From: Acanthacorydalis orientalis
Lineage: Eukaryota > Arthropoda > Insecta > Megaloptera > Corydalidae
Assembly: GCA_034766995.1 (NCBI GenBank)
Contig: CM068315.1
Span: 38,242,318 to 38,306,317, forward strand
Direction of reading: 5' to 3'
Length of the DNA: 64,000 bases
Shown: positions 49,581 through 62,306 of the stretch, piece by piece
Position numbering within the stretch: the first letter of the stretch is position 1
Layout: each line of letters opens with the position of its first letter
Program-made: the position numbers and the translations under genes
Notes under the pieces: generated by a model
Databases searched by the model: none
Seen by the model: only the letters and a program-made list of their open reading frames with translations
What the model was told of the DNA's origin: nothing

Positions 49581-49863
49581 TACCTACATATTTTTGTTCT
49601 ATTTGTATAATATTTGGTTTATTTTTTTGTTCTTGGTTGTACATATACATATACACAATATATGTGATTCTATAATAAATATTTGTGATTTTTGTTTTGA
49701 CAATGTGAGTTAATATTATACATATCTAAAAAAGTAAAATAAACTGTCATTTGCAGCGCATGATTTTTGTATCACCTCTCTCTTTCGTTAATTCCACAAT
49801 TTTTGCTAAGTGCAAGAAAAAAAATATACATACAAATATAAATACATATAAATATACATATAA

Positions 49864-49870
<7 letters not shown>

Positions 49871-49925
<55 letters not shown>
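49871..49925. repeat. (TA)n microsatellite
   Basis: About 55 bp of TA after TAAATATAAATA repeats; followed by GGGGTGCCCAAAAATGATAA, which could be the end of a TA-inserting element. Confidence 0.9.
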
Positions 49926-49927
<2 letters not shown>

Positions 49928-50318
49928 GGTGCCCAAAAATGATAAAGCTTCAGAGATCCCTGATGTACAGATCCGTCTCTGCTTGAGACTTCTCAGGAAT
50001 ATTTTAAAATTAAAATGTTGTTATAAATTGACCGTGTTATAGGGAATATAAATACATGTAAAATAGTTAATAAAAAACCAAAAAGAAAAATTTAAAAATC
50101 ACAATATATTTGAAGTGATTTAAGATAGACAAGTAAAATGAAATCGTCAGGAATAGAAATGTGAACCGCTTCGGAAAAAATAATGTGCGAGATACACATC
50201 CTCAGGTTGTTAAAAGTATTTATGAAACATGTCAACGACCTAAATGGCTTGGTTTTGGTCATATCGGAACCACAATCAGGACATTGTCTTTTATTTATAT
50301 GATGGCATACCTTAAATC

Positions 50319-50327
<9 letters not shown>

Positions 50328-50354
<27 letters not shown>
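50328..50354. repeat. (TA)n microsatellite
   Basis: Short TA tract. Confidence 0.85.
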
Positions 50355-50360
<6 letters not shown>

Positions 50361-50922
50361 GGTCTTATTGGTTGGATCTATGTAACAATTAACTGTTTTT
50401 TTTTATCAAATAACTTTATTGATCTAAACTTTAACTAATAAAAGATTAAAATAAAATATGTAAATTACGTCAAATCAAAAATATACACATGCATGTGTAC
50501 TCTAATCTTAAAGAAAAATGAATGTATGTTAAAATCTCAGATTTAAAATAAGATACATTAATTAGTCGACTAACATATTAGTTATGCTTATACTCATATG
50601 TACAAATATAATACACTATTATGCGCAACAATTCATTCAATTCGTTTATTTTCTGTGAAAAATACATCACACAAGTCTAAAACTAGTATCGAAATCAATA
50701 AATTAGTTGTCACGAAAATCGATTTATTTTTCAAATTAACATAAGTTCATTTTATATATTTGATAAATTTTATTTATTTTGTGCAACAGAATAATATTGT
50801 AACAATAAGAAATTCATTATTAATTTACCTATTGTTCTATATGATTTTATATTTTTTAAATTGAGTGTGGAATAAAATCTATAATTCTCATTTCATTTCT
50901 ATTTTATTTGATAAACTTTACA

Positions 50923-50927
<5 letters not shown>

Positions 50928-50983
<56 letters not shown>
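50928..50983. repeat. (TA)n microsatellite
   Basis: About 55 bp of TA. Confidence 0.95.
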
Positions 50984-50986
<3 letters not shown>

Positions 50987-51339
50987 GGTGTGTGTGGGCT
51001 ATTGTGTGTATGTTTGAATTTGAAAGAGAGAGAAAAGAATGGAAAAAGAAGATGATGTGTGTGTATGTTTATATATTTATCTGAAGTCCTAACGAGACCG
51101 TCCAAAACACGTCTCGAATAAAAATGTATGTTATTAATATTATAAATTGTACGTGGCATGGTATAGAAGAAGAACGGAAGCCTGCGTCGATTTCTGATAC
51201 GACATTTACGCGTCGAATATTTCGTGATAAAAATACGATCGGCTGCGAGTCTCGTAAATAAAATATTTCTAGTGGAATTGGTTCAATTTATGTTATATTC
51301 AAAACAGAATCGTCAATACGTATTTATGTATTTTATGAC

Positions 51340-51387
<48 letters not shown>

Positions 51388-51418
51388 ATATATATATAAA
51401 CACACACCACATATATAG

Positions 51419-51470
<52 letters not shown>
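51340..51470. repeat. pair of (TA)n microsatellites
   Basis: TA at 51340-51397 (one TTTA break) and 51424-51470 separated by ACACACACC-containing sequence. Confidence 0.95.
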
Positions 51471-51473
<3 letters not shown>

Positions 51474-51717
51474 CATTGGTTTCGACGACTCCATGCCGAA
51501 TTCACATTCTGAAAATACTTGCGATTGTGTTATTCGAACCTTTTTTATTAGTGCAGAAGGTATGTTATTGATATGATGATCGACGTTTTGGTATTTTTGT
51601 AATTTTTGTACAAGTCGATGAATAATTGATTACAGACGGTTTAGTCTCATTGTGGATATACACACTTGAATATGTTTATTCACGTTACATTCATACATAT
51701 CATCTATACATATATAC

Positions 51718-51719
<2 letters not shown>

Positions 51720-51770
<51 letters not shown>
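51720..51770. repeat. (TA)n microsatellite
   Basis: About 50 bp of TA abutting the GC-rich segment at 51774. Confidence 0.95.
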
Positions 51771-51773
<3 letters not shown>

Positions 51774-51775
<2 letters not shown>

Positions 51776-51841
51776 TAGGGGCCTTCACCCCTTGCTCTCT
51801 GCGCTCACCAACTCTCAGGTTCGCTGCGTTCGCCCACTTGT
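51774..51841 (-). repeat. GC-rich repeat fragment related to 29939-30010
   Basis: On the - strand it contains GCGAACCTGAGAGTTGGTGA then GCGCAGAGAGCAAGGGG, which parallels GCGAAACCCTCTTGGTGGTG and GCGAGCGCAGTGAGCAGGG in the 30-kb island. AGGGGCCTTCACCCCT (51777-51792) forms a small hairpin at the edge. Confidence 0.5.
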
Positions 51842-52330
51842 CAATTATAAGTATGTATATGTAACCGCATGAAACAATAAACATATTTTTAAAACTCATT
51901 TTTGTCTATGTAATCATTCTCACAGATATTTTGCAACTTTTGTGTTATATATATATATGTTAGTATAATTAAAAAAAATAAGATATATAATTAAAAATGC
52001 TAAAATGACAAAAATTGTTTTCTAAATTCTGAGCAGGAAATTTGGATATCTACTGTTAGCTTTAGTACGATATACCAATATAAAAAGATTTTCAGTGTAT
52101 TAAATGGCGAATTGTAAATAATTCATCTGTAGAAATGCTGTAATTCTCGGAAGAGTTTTAGAGCTTCAAGTGCTATTGTCTTTTCAAATGATTACAGCAT
52201 GCTTTTAGACGGTAAACAGTTTTTAAATCATTCAGACATTTACAATATGGTCGTTTTAAACGTCATGTTATTTTATAAAATGAACATTAGAAAAATAATT
52301 ATAGAACATTTATATATATATATATATATA

Positions 52331-53599
52331 GAATCAGTGAAAAAGTTAGTATACGATTTGAAATTGAAACTCAAGAGATTATTTTTCGAAGAAAACGCTT
52401 ATTAATCAATTATGTATTCACCATTGTTTTCTGCAATCATTTTCTAACGATCAGGCAGTTGCTGGATTCCTCGATTGTAAAAGCTGTGCGGTTTTGGTAA
52501 AAAAAGTCGGTGAAGTTGTTTTCACGCCCTTTACGGTATCAAATTTTTTACCATTTAAACTGTTCTGCAGCGACCGGAACAAATGATAATCCAAAGATCT
52601 AATTTCCGGAGAATACGATGGGTTCGATACGATTTCCAATTTCAACTGCTTCAGTTTTTGAGTCAGTTTTGCTGTATGTTGTTTGGCGTTATCGTGCTGG
52701 AAGATGTCCCCTGGGCCAAAATCGCGACGCTTTTTTTTAATAACTGGGTTCAGTTTGGTTAATTGTTGACAGTATGTCTCCTTAGTAATCATTTCGCCTC
52801 ATGGAAGCAGCTCAAAATACACAACACCTTTGCAATTCCACCAAACACACAGCAACACCTTCATCAGATGAAAGCCAGCTTTGACGACTGGTTCTGGCCC
52901 TTCATTCGCTTGTTTTGACGTTCATCCGTAACGGACGTTGTTGTACAGGATCCATTTCTTATTGTCAGTCACCAATCGATCCAAAAAAGGATCTCTGTTG
53001 ATGCGTCCAAGCAAAGAACTGCCGAAGAGATGCGATCAAATTTGTTTTTTCAGACGAGTGCGGCACCCACGTATCGATCCTCAACGTGAACCTCACCTTC
53101 CTTAAATACTGAAATGTAGCCGATCTGTCAACGTTGAGTGTCCCGGCAACCTCTTATGTCGAAATTCGCGAGTTATTGTCAACTAAAACGTGCACAACAT
53201 CGTCGTCGATCTCAGTAGGCCGTCCAGAGCGAGGTTGATCTTCGAGGTTATTCACCAAGTCGAAATTTTGCAAACCATTTCTACACAATTGGAAGTGATG
53301 GTGCATGGTCTAAGTAAACCTCCCGAATATTTTTCGTTGCAGCACCAACGGTTACTTCTTTCCGAAACTCGTACAACATAACGAGACGAACGTGTATCTA
53401 TTCGTTGTGCATTTTCAAATTTTTTTCTTACACACAAATTGAATTGAAACAAATGCATCTAATACTCAAATGACAGCTGTCTGTCACTGTGACTGTCACC
53501 TTTCAAATTATATATAACATTTCAATCACAAGCGCCACCATGCGGCACTCTTAACATAGCATACTCCTATTTAATTGCGTACGAACTTTTGCACTGATC

Positions 53600-53602
<3 letters not shown>
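52331..53602 (-). mobile_element. mariner element, full length but inactive, inserted in a TA tract
   Basis: The 1.27-kb length is that of a complete mariner. The ends match over about 25 bp (left GAATCAGTGAAAAAGTTAGT, right complement GGGATCAGTGCAAAAGTTCG). Both flanks are TA-rich, with the right end leading straight into a 47-bp TA array. Transposase runs on the - strand with several stops. Confidence 0.88.
52451..53458 (-). pseudogene. mariner transposase pseudogene
   Basis: Pieces of the helix-turn-helix region (YLDHAPSLPIV.KWFAKF) are followed by LDRLVTDNKKWILYNN, where the family has TGDEKW, so the first catalytic Asp is changed. Next come MKVLLCVWWNCKGVVYFELL, then an open 113-residue tail with HDNAKQHTAK (second Asp) and SLDYHLFRSLQN (third Asp). 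In-frame stops after VRYG and ELLP and a frameshift in the N-terminus show it is not functional. Confidence 0.85.

Positions 53603-53649
<47 letters not shown>
53603..53649. repeat. (TA)n microsatellite
   Basis: About 47 bp of TA on the right border of the mariner copy. Confidence 0.95.
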
Positions 53650-53652
<3 letters not shown>

Positions 53653-53754
53653 ACATCTATTTAAAAAGTAAATGCTATGACCTTTTTTAAATTATTTTTC
53701 CTTCGTAATTAAATATTATTCACCCTAATTGCGTATTTCCTCTGACTTTTCCTT

Positions 53755-53758
<4 letters not shown>

Positions 53759-53806
<48 letters not shown>
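53759..53806. repeat. (TA)n microsatellite
   Basis: About 47 bp of TA. Confidence 0.95.
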
Positions 53807-53808
<2 letters not shown>

Positions 53809-53809
53809 T

Positions 53810-54525
53810 CCGAATTTATTTCGTAGACTTGGTAATTTAAATTAATATTCACCCTCTTTCATTCTCATTCATGGAATATCAGTGTGATTGTAGGTGTGTT
53901 TAATCAAAATGATTTAAAACGTCGAAATTTACAGCGCAATTCAAAAACTAAACATTATTCAGCCGGCGTAAACCTTAATCCTTTCAGTACGATTTCCGTA
54001 GAACGAACGGATTCTTGATCTTGTTTTTTATGAAATTGCTCTTTTATGTTAAGTGATCGTATAAAGTAGATCAGATGCGAGCAGCGGTCGCTGTCATGAA
54101 AAAGAAAGTAATAATAAATACAGGACTGCAGTTTTTTGTTCGAAAAAAGGTTACATACATACATACATCGGATACAACACAATTAAGCGAATTCTTTACA
54201 CAAATGTCTTTGTTAACGTTTATAGAAGATTTGGTACTAAGATAGTTTCATGGGTTTTTCTTTGATTTTTTTTTATACCGTTTTAATGATTTAGTTACCT
54301 GTTTTTCGTTTCGAAATTTAATAACTAACAGCAATATATAATTTATTCAGCTTGATATTATTGCATGTTTTATGTATTATTATTCATGAAATTTTAATTC
54401 GAACAAGCAAATTAGTATATAATAAAATTCAGTAATTATTTCATTCTTGCTCATTTAATAAGTGAATGTTTAATATCTTTTTTATAGTTTGTTTTCATTT
54501 AAGTTTTCAACATTTACATCTTGCA

Positions 54526-54575
<50 letters not shown>

Positions 54576-55170
54576 TATAATTATATAAAAGAAAATTAGT
54601 TATACACGACACGTGATGAAACACAGAAGCAAATTACTTACAATGTTAGGTTAGATGCGCGGAGTACAATTTTCCTACGGTATATTTGTTGAATGTTGCA
54701 ATATAATTAAATTACATAAATAAATTCCACTAGGACAAATTCAGACACGAGATACGTGAAGTTTCTGTGATCTTGTAAGGCCTAATTAGATCGTATCATT
54801 TTGTATTATAACAAATATGAAAAATAAGTATTTACTTCCACATTTGCAATTAGTAAAAGTTATAAGCATATCTCTAATATATATGTGTTGTATTTTTATT
54901 TCTTAAATATTTTTATTTATTAATTTGTTACATAATTTCTATATTTAAATATCTTTCGAAAAAAACACACACATGTTGAAATATAATCGAATTAAAAACT
55001 TTAAATATTAATTAATGTCTTACTATACAACTTTTGATGTTTAAATCAAAATTTCAAGAAATTGTTGAAATGTATCATATTGACAGAATGATAAACAAGT
55101 TAGCTTTAAACATCACAAAACTATACCTTGTAATTGTTGTATATATACGTGTATCAAATTGCATCTTTTG
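53810..55170. other. AT-rich non-coding stretch
   Basis: Contains a TA array at about 54530-54571. No gene or element recognised. Confidence 0.5.
54530..54571. repeat. (TA)n microsatellite
   Basis: About 42 bp of TA. Confidence 0.9.
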
Positions 55171-55182
55171 AATGTTATAGAT

Positions 55183-55881
55183 CAGTGGTGTCAAACTCAT
55201 ATAAGAACACGGGCCACCAAATTCAGTTTAAGAAAGTTTGCGGGTCGCAGACAAAAAAATCACAAAAAAAAAAAATTTAGTGAGCGAAAAACTGTCTTTT
55301 ATTTATATTCGAAAATAACTCGTTTAAATTTTACATTTATTTTTCCTTTAATGAATTTATAAAAATTTTAAAAGAAATACATTAATTTTAGGTATTACTA
55401 TCAAATGGTAACAGCATTATTTTAAATAAGAGAAATGAAAAAAAATAATACTTTTCACTAGAAACTTGGCATCTTTTGGCAGAAACTATTTTATCAATGT
55501 CGAATGTAATTTTATGTGATAATGATATTTTTACTATAGATATTAAATGTTCATTTGTCAATCTTAGCCTGTGTGAAATGTTATTAGTCATTAAAAGGGC
55601 AAATAATTGTTCACATAGGTATGCACTACCAAATATTGCCAAGATTCTTGCAGCAATCATACGCATTTCAATGAAATGTCCTGACAAGTACAAACGAAAA
55701 TCTGGAATGCAAACTTCATTATACTTTTCTTTTAGCACCTTGTTGCACTAAATTTCAATCAGTTCCATTTGGATGTTACTTTTTATTATTATTTTAATAT
55801 TTTAGCTATAATAATAATTTTATTATTTTAATAAAATCAACTTCAAACTTTGGGCCGCGTGCCGTATATTTGACACCATTG
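55183..55881 (-). mobile_element. hAT element (Charlie-like), internally deleted, both ends present
   Basis: The left end CAGTGGTGTCAAACTCAT and the complement of the right end, CAATGGTGTCAAATATAC, are inverted repeats of the kind seen in Charlie-type hAT elements. Flanks TTATAGAT (55175-55182) and TTACAGAT (55882-55889) form an 8-bp duplication with one mismatch. GGGCCACC and GGGCCGCG blocks lie inside each end. The - strand encodes only the transposase C-terminus. Confidence 0.88.
55388..55738 (-). pseudogene. hAT transposase C-terminal dimerisation domain, truncated
   Basis: The 116-residue frame reads LKEKYNEVCIPDFRLYL, then RILAIFGSAYLCEQLFALLM and RLRLTNEHLISIVKIS. This matches the C-terminal region of the hAT group that includes GTF2IRD2-like transposases (FGS.YLCEQLFS.M.....RSRLTDEHL...LRI). 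The zinc finger and catalytic core are missing, so it is a fragment. Confidence 0.8.
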
Positions 55882-56464
55882 TTACAGATTAATTTACATG
55901 TCATTTAAGTTGCATAGTCTGAAAAAAGTGGACATATTTATTCATCTGAGTAAAAATGTGTAAACGAGTATTTTACTCTGAAAAGGATAAAAATATATAA
56001 TATATATTTTATCTTCTACTTGTTGATATGGTGAATTGTGAGTGGTTAACTTCTATACACATACATTTTTTCTTTATGAAAATGTTCAATAATTGTTTAT
56101 TATCTATTTTGATACGTTAATGTGCATTTAAATGATAATTCAGTTATTTCCAGGACAACAGAAAAAAATAATTACTTAGAGAATAATGACATTAACATAC
56201 ATATTAGCATATTAAAATAAGCAATAATTACACATGTTTAATTTGATGAAAATATAATTATGATCAATTTTTAGAATTAATTTAATTTAGTCAAATAACG
56301 ATGTAAATACTATTTTAATAATTACAGTATGAATATTTGTATTTCTATCGAACTCGTAAATTATAAAAATATATTATCGAATTATGTAGCTTTATAATTT
56401 GAAACTGTAAAAATACTTTCAGAAATTTTTTTCTCGTCCATTATATACTATATAATTTTATTCT

Positions 56465-56740
56465 GATAAAAAAATGTCCAGTGATTTATTATTGATTATT
56501 TTCATTACTGTTTATGTGTACTTCGATGCATCGTCTTCCGAATGCTAAGATGTAGAAAAATATCATTTTTCTACACTTAAGCACTATGAGGATGATGGTA
56601 TCATCATAAATATCTGCATTATCAAAATTAAAATGATAAATAATCAATTATTGAACATTTTGAACAGAAAAAATGATGTTCTTTATAAGGAATGAAAAAT
56701 TAATTTATGAATGTGAACTTAGCTATAATGTTATGTAAAC
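56465..56740. mobile_element. palindromic repeat family, copy F (diverged, both arms)
   Basis: The left arm has GTGATTTATTATTGATTATT and CTGTTTATGTGTACTTCGAT. The centre has GAATGCTAAGATGTAGAAAA. The right arm has GAGGATGATGGTATCATCAT and AATGATAAATAATCAATTAT, then ATTTATGAATGTGAACTTAG. Order and symmetry follow copies D and E. A further short left-arm piece may lie at 56076-56120. Confidence 0.6.
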
Positions 56741-57202
56741 TCAAGGGGCAATACGTTTTAAACAGTACGCAAAATGAATTAATCCCTCCCATGTGATATA
56801 AATTAAACTAAATAAATAAAAATAAATATCAGTTGATTTTAAATCAATACATAACAAATACATTTTTTTTATAACATCCTTTTTTAACTTGATATTCAAA
56901 ATTAATTTTCTAAGTTTATGAAAAAAATATAAACCTCATACAATCAGGCGCCTTTCAGTAATGAGATAATCGTGTTATTTAATTAAATTCTCATTTTTTA
57001 TAATTAAACAATATCATTCGAAAGAAATCAAATTAAAAAATAACGAAATTTTCCAATTTAATCATAATTTAACTATAATGTTTCTAATTTAAATTATAGA
57101 CCATTTTTTACGAATTTTTCATGAATTATCTGATATTCGTATCCCACATATGTAGAGGACTTTTTCTCGTCTTTTTTATTATCAGTATATGTTTATATAC
57201 TG

Positions 57203-58097
57203 GGTTGATGCATAAGTTCATAGCGTTTTTGTTTTTCAAGGGAACAGTGCTTTGGAAAGAAGTATGTTTGACATATGTTAGTCATTTTAACACCATAGTA
57301 TTGTTTTATTTAATACTTCTTGAATTTTTCAATTTGTAGAAAGCTTGTGTTAAGGGTTGACTAAGAAAAAAAGCGTGTCAAGTACCAAAAAAACGAAAAT
57401 TTCCGACATATCCTTTCGTTTGAGTTTAACCGAGGAGTTAAGGCATCAAAGGTAGTTAGAATCATTTGTAACGTTTACGGGAAGAACCCCATCGTGGAAA
57501 GTACGGCGCGAAACTGGTTTCTCGTTTCAAAGAGGATCATTTTGATTTGAATGATTCTCCACGTTCCGGAAGACCGTTCGAGTTTGATGAAGACTATTTA
57601 AACGCTCACTTCACGATGATCCACGTCAATCAATACTACCGAGGTTTACTGCCAACAGATTCGTCGTCTTGAGGCCGAAATTCAAGAAAGACGACCTAGA
57701 AGGCAAATTCACTTGATGTGAATTTGCAGCATGATAATGCCCAGTCACATTCTGATAACATTATAAAAACGGCTATCCAAGAGCATGGTTGGTATGTTAT
57801 CCACATCCACCTTATTCTCCTGATCTTGCTTCATCCGATTTTTATCTTTTCCGCTCTCTATCTAACGATCTCCGAGGCATCTCCTTTAATAGCAACGTTG
57901 CTCTTCAAAATAAGCTTGACGACTTCTTCGCCTCCAAACCGCTGAATTTCTTCAGACGTGGAATTGAAAAACTGCCAGAACGTTGGCAGGTAATCATAAA
58001 CAATGGAGGAGAAATAATTATTGATTAATTTTTGTATTCTGTTTATTTAAAAAATAATTTTTAAGTTTAATAAAAACGTTATGAACTTATGCATCAA

Positions 58098-58100
<3 letters not shown>
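57203..58100 (+). mobile_element. internally deleted mariner element (cecropia-like)
   Basis: Ends GGTTGATGCATAAGTTCATA and its complement at 58073-58099 agree over about 27 bp, with TA at each side and a TA array on the right. The copy is 0.9 kb instead of 1.3 kb. The + strand keeps a transposase N-terminus (FEFNRGVKASKVVRIICNVY, STARNWF) and, after a deletion, the C-terminal half. Confidence 0.88.
57374..58028 (+). pseudogene. mariner transposase pseudogene, middle deleted
   Basis: The N-terminal helix-turn-helix part is followed by a frameshifted SPRSGRP-type linker (DSPRSGRPFEFDED). The first catalytic Asp region is deleted. LQHDNAQSHSDNIIK holds the second Asp; a frameshift follows, and PYSPDLASSDFYLFRSLSND holds the third. 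The last 79 codons, ending ERWQVIINNGGEIIID, are intact. Confidence 0.85.

Positions 58101-58156
<56 letters not shown>
58101..58156. repeat. (TA)n microsatellite
   Basis: About 56 bp of TA on the right border of the mariner. Confidence 0.95.
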
Positions 58157-58161
<5 letters not shown>

Positions 58162-58379
58162 TTTGAAAAAATGTATCAGTAATTATATGCTTTAAACATT
58201 TAAAAAAATATACAGTAAAAAGTTGTTCATTAAAAGTTATGAATAATATTTTTTTAATTTAATAATCATACATAAAATATTCATAAATACTATTTATGAA
58301 TACATTATATATTATGTAAAATGTAAAACAAATATTATATTGGTACGGTGTAACAGTTTAAAAAAAATGATACAGCATC

Positions 58380-59240
58380 TGTTCAATCGTTGAAGTGAGA
58401 AGACTAGATAAATACATGTATAACGGCGTTATACGGCACACTTCGTTACGTTTCGGTAACATTCGTACTAACGGCAAAACCACCACTATACAACGACCCC
58501 TATGTTACTATCGGCGCTTCTTCTATCCTCACATGCCGCCAGAGCATTGCAGAAGCGGTATGGTGACGTGCAGTTCAACACTTGATAACGATCTCTTCTT
58601 ACGATATTGAACATTTACTAAGTGTACGTGCATTTGTTCGTTTTTTTTTCTAAACGGCAAGAATAAAAATGAGATAAACGGGTTAAACTGAACGTTCCTA
58701 TTCAATTAAAAAGAATTTTTTACGTTTAAGAACAATGGAAAAAAATGTTTTAAAATGAAACAGAACCATTTTATTATCGACTTTTGATGTAAATTGATCC
58801 GTTTATTTAATAAAAATTCTGAACGCGGCGTCGTCCTCTTAAAACGGCAAGCACGAATTTAAATCCACCAGACGTTGATGTAAATCTCAAGAACAAAGAA
58901 GTGTTGAATGTGTTCCACTGCGCATGCGTCGGAGGGTAAATGTGAATTTAGGGCGCGTTTGCTTTCAATTAGTTTTGTCATCACGCTATGCCGACGATTG
59001 TTTGTGAAATCGCGATAGACAGACATACACACAAATAGTTTATTTTGTACGAAATTCGGCGACATTTGTCGTACGTAATTAAACAGTGTTATACGTTCGT
59101 GCTAAAGTCATGTGATTTACTTACGACGATTCGATGTATTCGATCGCATATGTTGGAAACGTTTCTTTAATTAAATTTATTTGCGGTCTATCAAACGGAT
59201 TGGATTTGATATCGACACGATATAAAAGAGGTAATATTGT
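58380..59240. promoter_or_regulatory. CpG-rich region, possible promoter
   Basis: CpG is frequent here and almost absent on both sides. The palindrome TGCGCATGCG at 58919-58928 fits the core of NRF1/Erect-wing sites, which are typical of promoters. Short open frames on both strands have no known domain. Promoter identity is inference; the gene served would have to lie outside the window or in unrecognised exons. Confidence 0.3.
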
Positions 59241-59720
59241 TATTTTGTATATGTGCATCCCGACAAAGAGATGAACAGTAAATCGTTATTTACGAGTACT
59301 CGAAATGGTTTTCATTAAGAACAGTATTGCGTGTTTAGAGGGAATAAATTGGTTATTAATAACATTTAGAATATAAATTTTCAATAGGCACGATAGCTCG
59401 AATATTAAATAAAAACATCCAGGTTTAAATTATTCACGTTATTGATTATAATTTCTTTACAACAATAGATATTTACCAAAACAATGTTCTTTTTTATGAA
59501 TCATGTGCTTGTTATTTTTTAATAAAGAAAAAAATAATTTATTGTTAAGGTTATGTTTTGCACACGATTTCTTATTTCTTTCGAAATAATAGATGTACTT
59601 TATTTACCTTTCATACTATTTAAAACCTTTGAAATATTTTTCTATTTAAAAAATAAAATTTTTACTAAGAAAATAACTATAATTTAATTCTTAATTAGAT
59701 TAAAAATTCATTTATTTCTT

Positions 59721-59963
59721 TTAACCGTTTGCACTTCGAGATTTTTTTCACCTCATATAACAGCCAGTCGAATATATTTTTTAACAAAATAGCAAGTAAC
59801 AAATAACTTCAAATAAAATGATATAGCATTGTAAATAATTTCTTTATTTGAATGAAACTTCGAAAATACATTTATTAATTCATATTTTATAAAAAAAATA
59901 ATATTGTTATTTGTTAGATTTACGATGTCCCCTCAGAGGAGGCAGTCGAGTACAAAGGGTTAA
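59721..59963. mobile_element. piggyBac-like MITE, about 235 bp
   Basis: TTAA at both edges (59721-59724 and 59960-59963). Inverted ends: left CCGTTTGCACTTCGAGA, right complement CCCTTTGTACTCGACTG. A GATGTCCCC motif about 30 bp inside the right end is shared with the element at 8810-9421. No coding capacity. Confidence 0.7.
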
Positions 59964-61863
59964 TTATTATAGTTTCATTTCATTATCTTATTATTTAAAA
60001 CTCGATTAAAAATCCTTTCAGTTTTTCATTCAAATATTTTACACGTGTAAAGAGAAATTTTGGATATATTTAAGTATATATATATAACATATTCAGAACG
60101 TTTTTTTTTAATTTAAATGTAATTTTATAAATAATCTTCTTTTAAATAAAAAATGTAAATAATAAAATAAACTATTAAATCCTTTATTACTTATTGTTCA
60201 AACACCGAGTACTCTTTCAATTATTATTTAGTTATTATTAAAAACAGATGTAAGATAACAAAATGATAAACATGACCTTTAAGAATATATTCACCATTTT
60301 TATTTCTTTTTTCTTAAAAAGGATCTATGAATAGTTCTAACTTTATTTTCTTTGAAACAGTCTAGCTATAAATTAATTGCTGGAGTTGGGACATTCATTA
60401 AATATGTTATTTGTAATTTTAGTTTTTTGCCATATTGAAAAGTATTGTCGAAATTATTAAGATTATTTAAAAAAATCAATTTATAATAATTAAAAAAAGT
60501 AAATCTGGAAATATTTTTCAAAACTGATTTCAAATTAAATAAAATTATAAGATATTTTTTGTATTATAATAAGATAGTTATTTTTATAATACTCAAAGAC
60601 GGTCGGTGAGGGTTTAAACGATTATATTTAATAAAGTCAAATCTTTATAAGTAACATCAATTTAAAAAAAAATCATATGTAATTACAGCTCTAGCGAGGG
60701 TGTGGCGAAAGTGATAAATGCCATAGGCCTCAAAATTGAGTAATGAAATTTTCGTTCCGTAACTCTAACGTGTTCAAATGTTTAAATTTGAATTGTAAAT
60801 TTGACAAATTAAATGTAATTAATTTTAAATTAAATATCAAAAATGCGTTAAAAGTGTCAAAATTAGAAGTTAAAATATATTTTATTACTGTTCGATCTTT
60901 CGCAAATGATTGTTTTCTCGCTTCAATTTGAAGAAATCTACTGATGGGTCTTTTCTTAAAATACTTGATCATAATCAGTGAAAAAAAAACATTTTTTATA
61001 CACAAAATATGTGACTATCGTCTCGTGATTCTTGTTCATAGTAAAATTCACGTTTCGAAAATTAAGAAAGTGAAATAGAAACACTTTTTTTAAAATGATT
61101 TTTAACTATTTATACTAAGAAAATCTTATGGAAATATGATGATAACAAAATTCGAATACACGATTGCATGTTACTCTATACTATCATTACATACGTAAAC
61201 TAACCACAGCAAAAATAACATGAGATCTACTTGAAGGCTTTGAAATAAATATAATAAATACAGTAATACAATACTATCAGAAATTATGTTATTAAAAAAT
61301 AATGTTTCTAACGAAAAACGTATTATTTAAAATAAATATAAAACTATAGAAAACATTTCTGTTTAATTTGTTCAATTTAATATTATTTTCATGGAAAAAA
61401 ATCATTTTCACATGAGGTCAGAACACATTTCTTAATGTAATATATAATATATTACTCTTTTAATACTGAATTCAATTCCATTCAAGTAGCAAACTAAAAA
61501 TTTAATTTATAATACGACTGATTAGTTTGTACTTTACTGATGAAAGAATAAGTTACATTAACCGCCGTAGCAACATTTGTCATTTAATATTTGAAGAGTG
61601 TTAATTTCATACATTATAAATTCAATAATATGTACATAGAATTCAGATTACTTAATTCTGTTTTACAAAAAACAATGTTTGCATGTTGCATAACTAATGC
61701 TTTTTAAAATATAGTTTTTAATATAAAAACCAACGCTGAATTGAAAAGATAATGGATTTATTATAGAAAAAAATATATGTAAATTTACTGTTATTATTAT
61801 CGAAAAATAAATGATATAATAACAAATTTAAACGTTTAAGAATTATAAGTATGTTATAGAATT

Positions 61864-61891
61864 ACACACACACACAAACACACACACATAC

Positions 61892-61947
<56 letters not shown>
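61864..61947. repeat. (CA)n-(TA)n microsatellite
   Basis: CA run, CATA units, then about 48 bp of TA. Confidence 0.95.
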
Positions 61948-61950
<3 letters not shown>

Positions 61951-62229
61951 AATTATAAATGTAATAGGCAACCTAGACATCAAAGTCCATCACAGCATTG
62001 AGGAAGAAATGAACCCGTCTTGAAAACAGGCAAACGTTTTTGATGCGCTACAGGTGTAACAACATTGTATATAACAGTAACAAAATCAATAAAACGAAAA
62101 CGTAACAATAAACGATTTATATTATTCATATAAATGCATATGCATGCAAACGTAGTATGATTACCAGAATGGTAATAAAATACAAGGACGGAAGGGAATA
62201 TTTTATATTGACCAACCAATCAATGCGCG

Positions 62230-62232
<3 letters not shown>

Positions 62233-62303
<71 letters not shown>
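62233..62303. repeat. (TA)n microsatellite
   Basis: About 70 bp of TA with one TTTA break. Confidence 0.95.

Positions 62304-62306
<3 letters not shown>

Noticed and set aside
60655..60740. GC-richer fragment CTAGCGAGGGTGTGGCGAAA as a possible RNA gene
   Set aside because: No tRNA-like arms or known motif could be drawn; too short to call.
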